Assembly (NCBI GenBank): GCA_040510575.1
Contig: JBEVIU010000074.1
Coordinates: forward strand, 1-14,441
Source: DASUMF01 sp040510575
Lineage (GTDB): Bacteria > Actinomycetota > Acidimicrobiia > IMCC26256 > DASPTH01
Length of the DNA stretch: 14,441 nt
Direction of reading: 5' to 3'
Positions 13,081 through 14,441 of this stretch are shown here, piece after piece. A program made the translations under genes and the position numbers. Every line of letters starts with the position of its first letter. Within the stretch, counting starts at the first letter, position 1. The notes beneath the pieces were generated by a model. The model did not search any database, had not been told where the DNA came from, and saw only the letters and a program-made list of their open reading frames with translations.

Positions 13081-14404
13081 AGGCGAGCGTGGCGAGGCGC
13101 TCCGCGACGTCGGCGTACGACGCGTCGGCGCGCCGCACGCGATCGAAGAGGTCCCGGGCGACGGCATGGTTGCCGGCCCGATCCTCGAGATCGGCGAGGG
13201 CGTACCAGAGCCTCAGGTGGTGCTCCTTGGGATTGCTCACCGAGCCGGCGCGCTTGCGCAGGATGAGCAACGCCTGGGAGAGCTTCCCCTGGTCGGCGAG
13301 CGCACCGGCGTACACGATGCGACCTTCCGCGACCGCCTCCGCGTTCGGTGACACGTCGGCGAGGTCGCGCCACGCGTCGTCGACCTTGCGCCACCGGCGC
13401 TGGGCTCGGTAGCAGTCCATCAGGACCGGGTTCTGGTCGACGGAACCCGAGAGCTCCGCGTAGGCCTCGAGCTCCTTGGTCGCCGCGGCGTAGTTGCCGA
13501 TCCGGTACTGGCAGAGCCCCACCAGCTCTCGCACGCTCGGGGAGTCGGGCAGCTGCTCGCGCAGCGGGCGCATGATGCGGAGCGCGTCGCGCTCGCGGTC
13601 GTTGGCGAACGCGTCGGCCGCGTCCATGAGCAGGCGCACGAATTTGTCGCCGTTGCGCCCGGCGAGCCGACGGATCTCGACGTCGACGTCGGTCGGTCCT
13701 GAGCGCCGGCGCCGTCGTTTGCTGGGCGCATCGGCGGGGGCGCGACGGGTGGTGCGCGACGCAGGTTTCTCGCGGCGCTCCCCCACGGTGCGCAGTGCGG
13801 GACGCTTGGCGGCGCCCCGCTCGGGAGCGGGCTCCGCGCGACGGCCGGGCCTGGTCCGTCGGTCGCTGCCGTCCCGGGTCCGCTCGTCGCGATCGTCGGT
13901 CGGGAACGGGCCGAACCCGCCGGCGCTGCGCCGCGGGGTGCCGTCGGTACGCGTCCCCGAGGATCGTGACGGTCCCGATGCTCTCTGCGGTGCCGACGAG
14001 CGCGGTCCCGACGAGCGCGGTCCCGCCGAGCGCGAGGCGCCTGCGCGCTTGACCGGACTCGTCGAGCGCTTCGCCGAACCACCGGGGCGCTCCGAACGCT
14101 CGGTGCGCTTCACCGGACTCGTCGAACGCTTCGCCGGGCTGCTCGAACGCTTGACCGGGCTGCTCGATCGTTCGGTCCGCTTGGCGCTGCCACCGGTCCG
14201 CTTGGCGCCGGCGGTGGGTCGCTTCGTCGGGGACCGCTTCCCGGCGGCGGCGGAGCCCTTCGCGCCCTTGGCCGCGCTCGCTGAGCGCTTGGGAGCACCC
14301 TTGGCCGAACCCTTGGCCGAACCCTTGGCGGCGGCGCGACGAGGCTGACCGTCGGTTCGCTTCGGCTGGCTGCGGCTCTGGCCGCCGCGACGTTGGTCGC
14401 TCAT
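13079..14404 (-). CDS. TPR-like protein with long basic, repetitive N-terminal tail
   Basis: A 441-aa protein of two unlike halves. Residues 1 to about 238 are almost only Lys, Arg, Ser, Ala, Gly, Pro and Thr, with repeated motifs: AKGS (27-36), S-S/T-SPVKR or AKR (80-120) and RSSGPRSSAP (130-139). This part is predicted disordered and resembles histone-H1-like tails. Residues about 239-441 are helical with TPR-like units: GLCQYRIGNYAAATKELEAY (296-315), the MDCYRAQRRWRKVDDAWRDL segment, and YAGALADQGKLSQALLILRK (365-384). By neighbourhood it may correspond to the actinobacterial TPR family near tlyA (Rv1691). The ATG at 14404 has only a weak GGGA upstream. The basic tail suggests nucleic-acid or ribosome contact, which is inference. 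Confidence 0.82.
   Translation of the reverse strand: MSDQRRGGQSRSQPKRTDGQPRRAAAKGSAKGSAKGAPKRSASAAKGAKGSAAAGKRSPTKRPTAGAKRTGGSAKRTERSSSPVKRSSSPAKRSTSPVKRTERSERPGGSAKRSTSPVKRAGASRSAGPRSSGPRSSAPQRASGPSRSSGTRTDGTPRRSAGGFGPFPTDDRDERTRDGSDRRTRPGRRAEPAPERGAAKRPALRTVGERREKPASRTTRRAPADAPSKRRRRRSGPTDVDVEIRRLAGRNGDKFVRLLMDAADAFANDRERDALRIMRPLREQLPDSPSVRELVGLCQYRIGNYAAATKELEAYAELSGSVDQNPVLMDCYRAQRRWRKVDDAWRDLADVSPNAEAVAEGRIVYAGALADQGKLSQALLILRKRAGSVSNPKEHHLRLWYALADLEDRAGNHAVARDLFDRVRRADASYADVAERLATLA
13995..14024. repeat. 15-bp tandem repeat in the TPR-gene N-terminal coding region
   Basis: Two identical 15-base units (13995-14009, 14010-14024) followed by a third, diverged unit to about 14039. In frame, they encode the RSSGP/RSSAP pattern of the basic tail. 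Confidence 0.85.
14045..14136. repeat. 32-base repeats 60 bases apart encoding the SPVKR motif
   Basis: 14045-14076 and 14105-14136 match at 30 of 32 bases; both encode the KRSTSPVKR stretch. Related shorter pieces continue to about 14180 (the SSSPAKR and SSSPVKR copies). The pattern suggests growth of the tail by internal duplication. Confidence 0.85.
14298..14329. repeat. 12-bp tandem repeat encoding AKGS units
   Basis: About 2.7 perfect copies of a 12-base unit, in frame, coding for the AKGSAKGSAKG segment near the N-terminus of the large TPR protein. Confidence 0.88.
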
Positions 14405-14441
14405 GATGTCCCGATCTGCTTCGTGGCCGACCGCCCGAGGT
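14405..14441. other. Right edge, upstream of the large TPR gene
   Basis: The 37 bases show no recognisable promoter element and only a weak GGGA as ribosome site for the gene starting at 14404. Confidence 0.3.

Overview
This window looks like chromosomal DNA from a high-GC actinobacterium. GTG starts are frequent, genes overlap by 1-8 bases, and the order TPR protein / HAD phosphatase / tlyA / nadK / recN / steA / steB is the one I recall from Mycobacterium tuberculosis (roughly Rv1691 to Rv1698). The divergence of the proteins, a DUF1015 gene inside the cluster and a kor operon beside it would suit a deep-branching lineage such as Acidimicrobiia, but that placement is inference. There is no sign of phage, insertion sequences, CRISPR or tRNA/rRNA.

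Layout. From 8018 leftwards, one tightly packed minus-strand block runs off the left edge: a 120-aa TPR protein, a HAD-IIA phosphatase, TlyA (rRNA 2'-O-methyltransferase), NAD kinase, RecN, SteA, SteB, and a membrane protein of alkaline-phosphatase-like fold that is cut by the left edge. Junctions are 4-base or 1-base overlaps or gaps of at most 30 bases, so this is very probably one transcript with coupled translation. Divergent from it, across only 75 bases, is a plus-strand DUF1015 protein (8094-9356). Convergent to that gene is the minus-strand korA-korB operon (9382-12328), encoding a two-subunit 2-oxoglutarate:ferredoxin oxidoreductase. Upstream of korA is a leader of about 225 bases with several inverted repeats, one covering a TATGAT -10-like hexamer. 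Further right are an SSB-like OB-fold protein (12555-12938) and a 441-aa protein with a basic, repetitive, probably disordered N-terminal half and a TPR-like C-terminal half (13079-14404).

How the genes fit together. TlyA (ribosome modification), NadK (NADP supply) and RecN (break repair) are housekeeping. SteA and SteB are known in Corynebacterium as a membrane pair for cell separation, and the degenerate phosphatase-like membrane protein that follows them may share an envelope role. KorAB supplies succinyl-CoA and reduced ferredoxin. The least explained items are three perfect in-frame 24-bp repeats at the recN 3' end, the AP-like protein that appears to lack usual metal ligands, a SteB without any cysteine (which argues against the copper label of its family), the repeat-built basic tail of the large TPR protein, and the inverted repeats in the kor leader. 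I did not find a clearly new multi-gene system; most of the window is conserved core genome.
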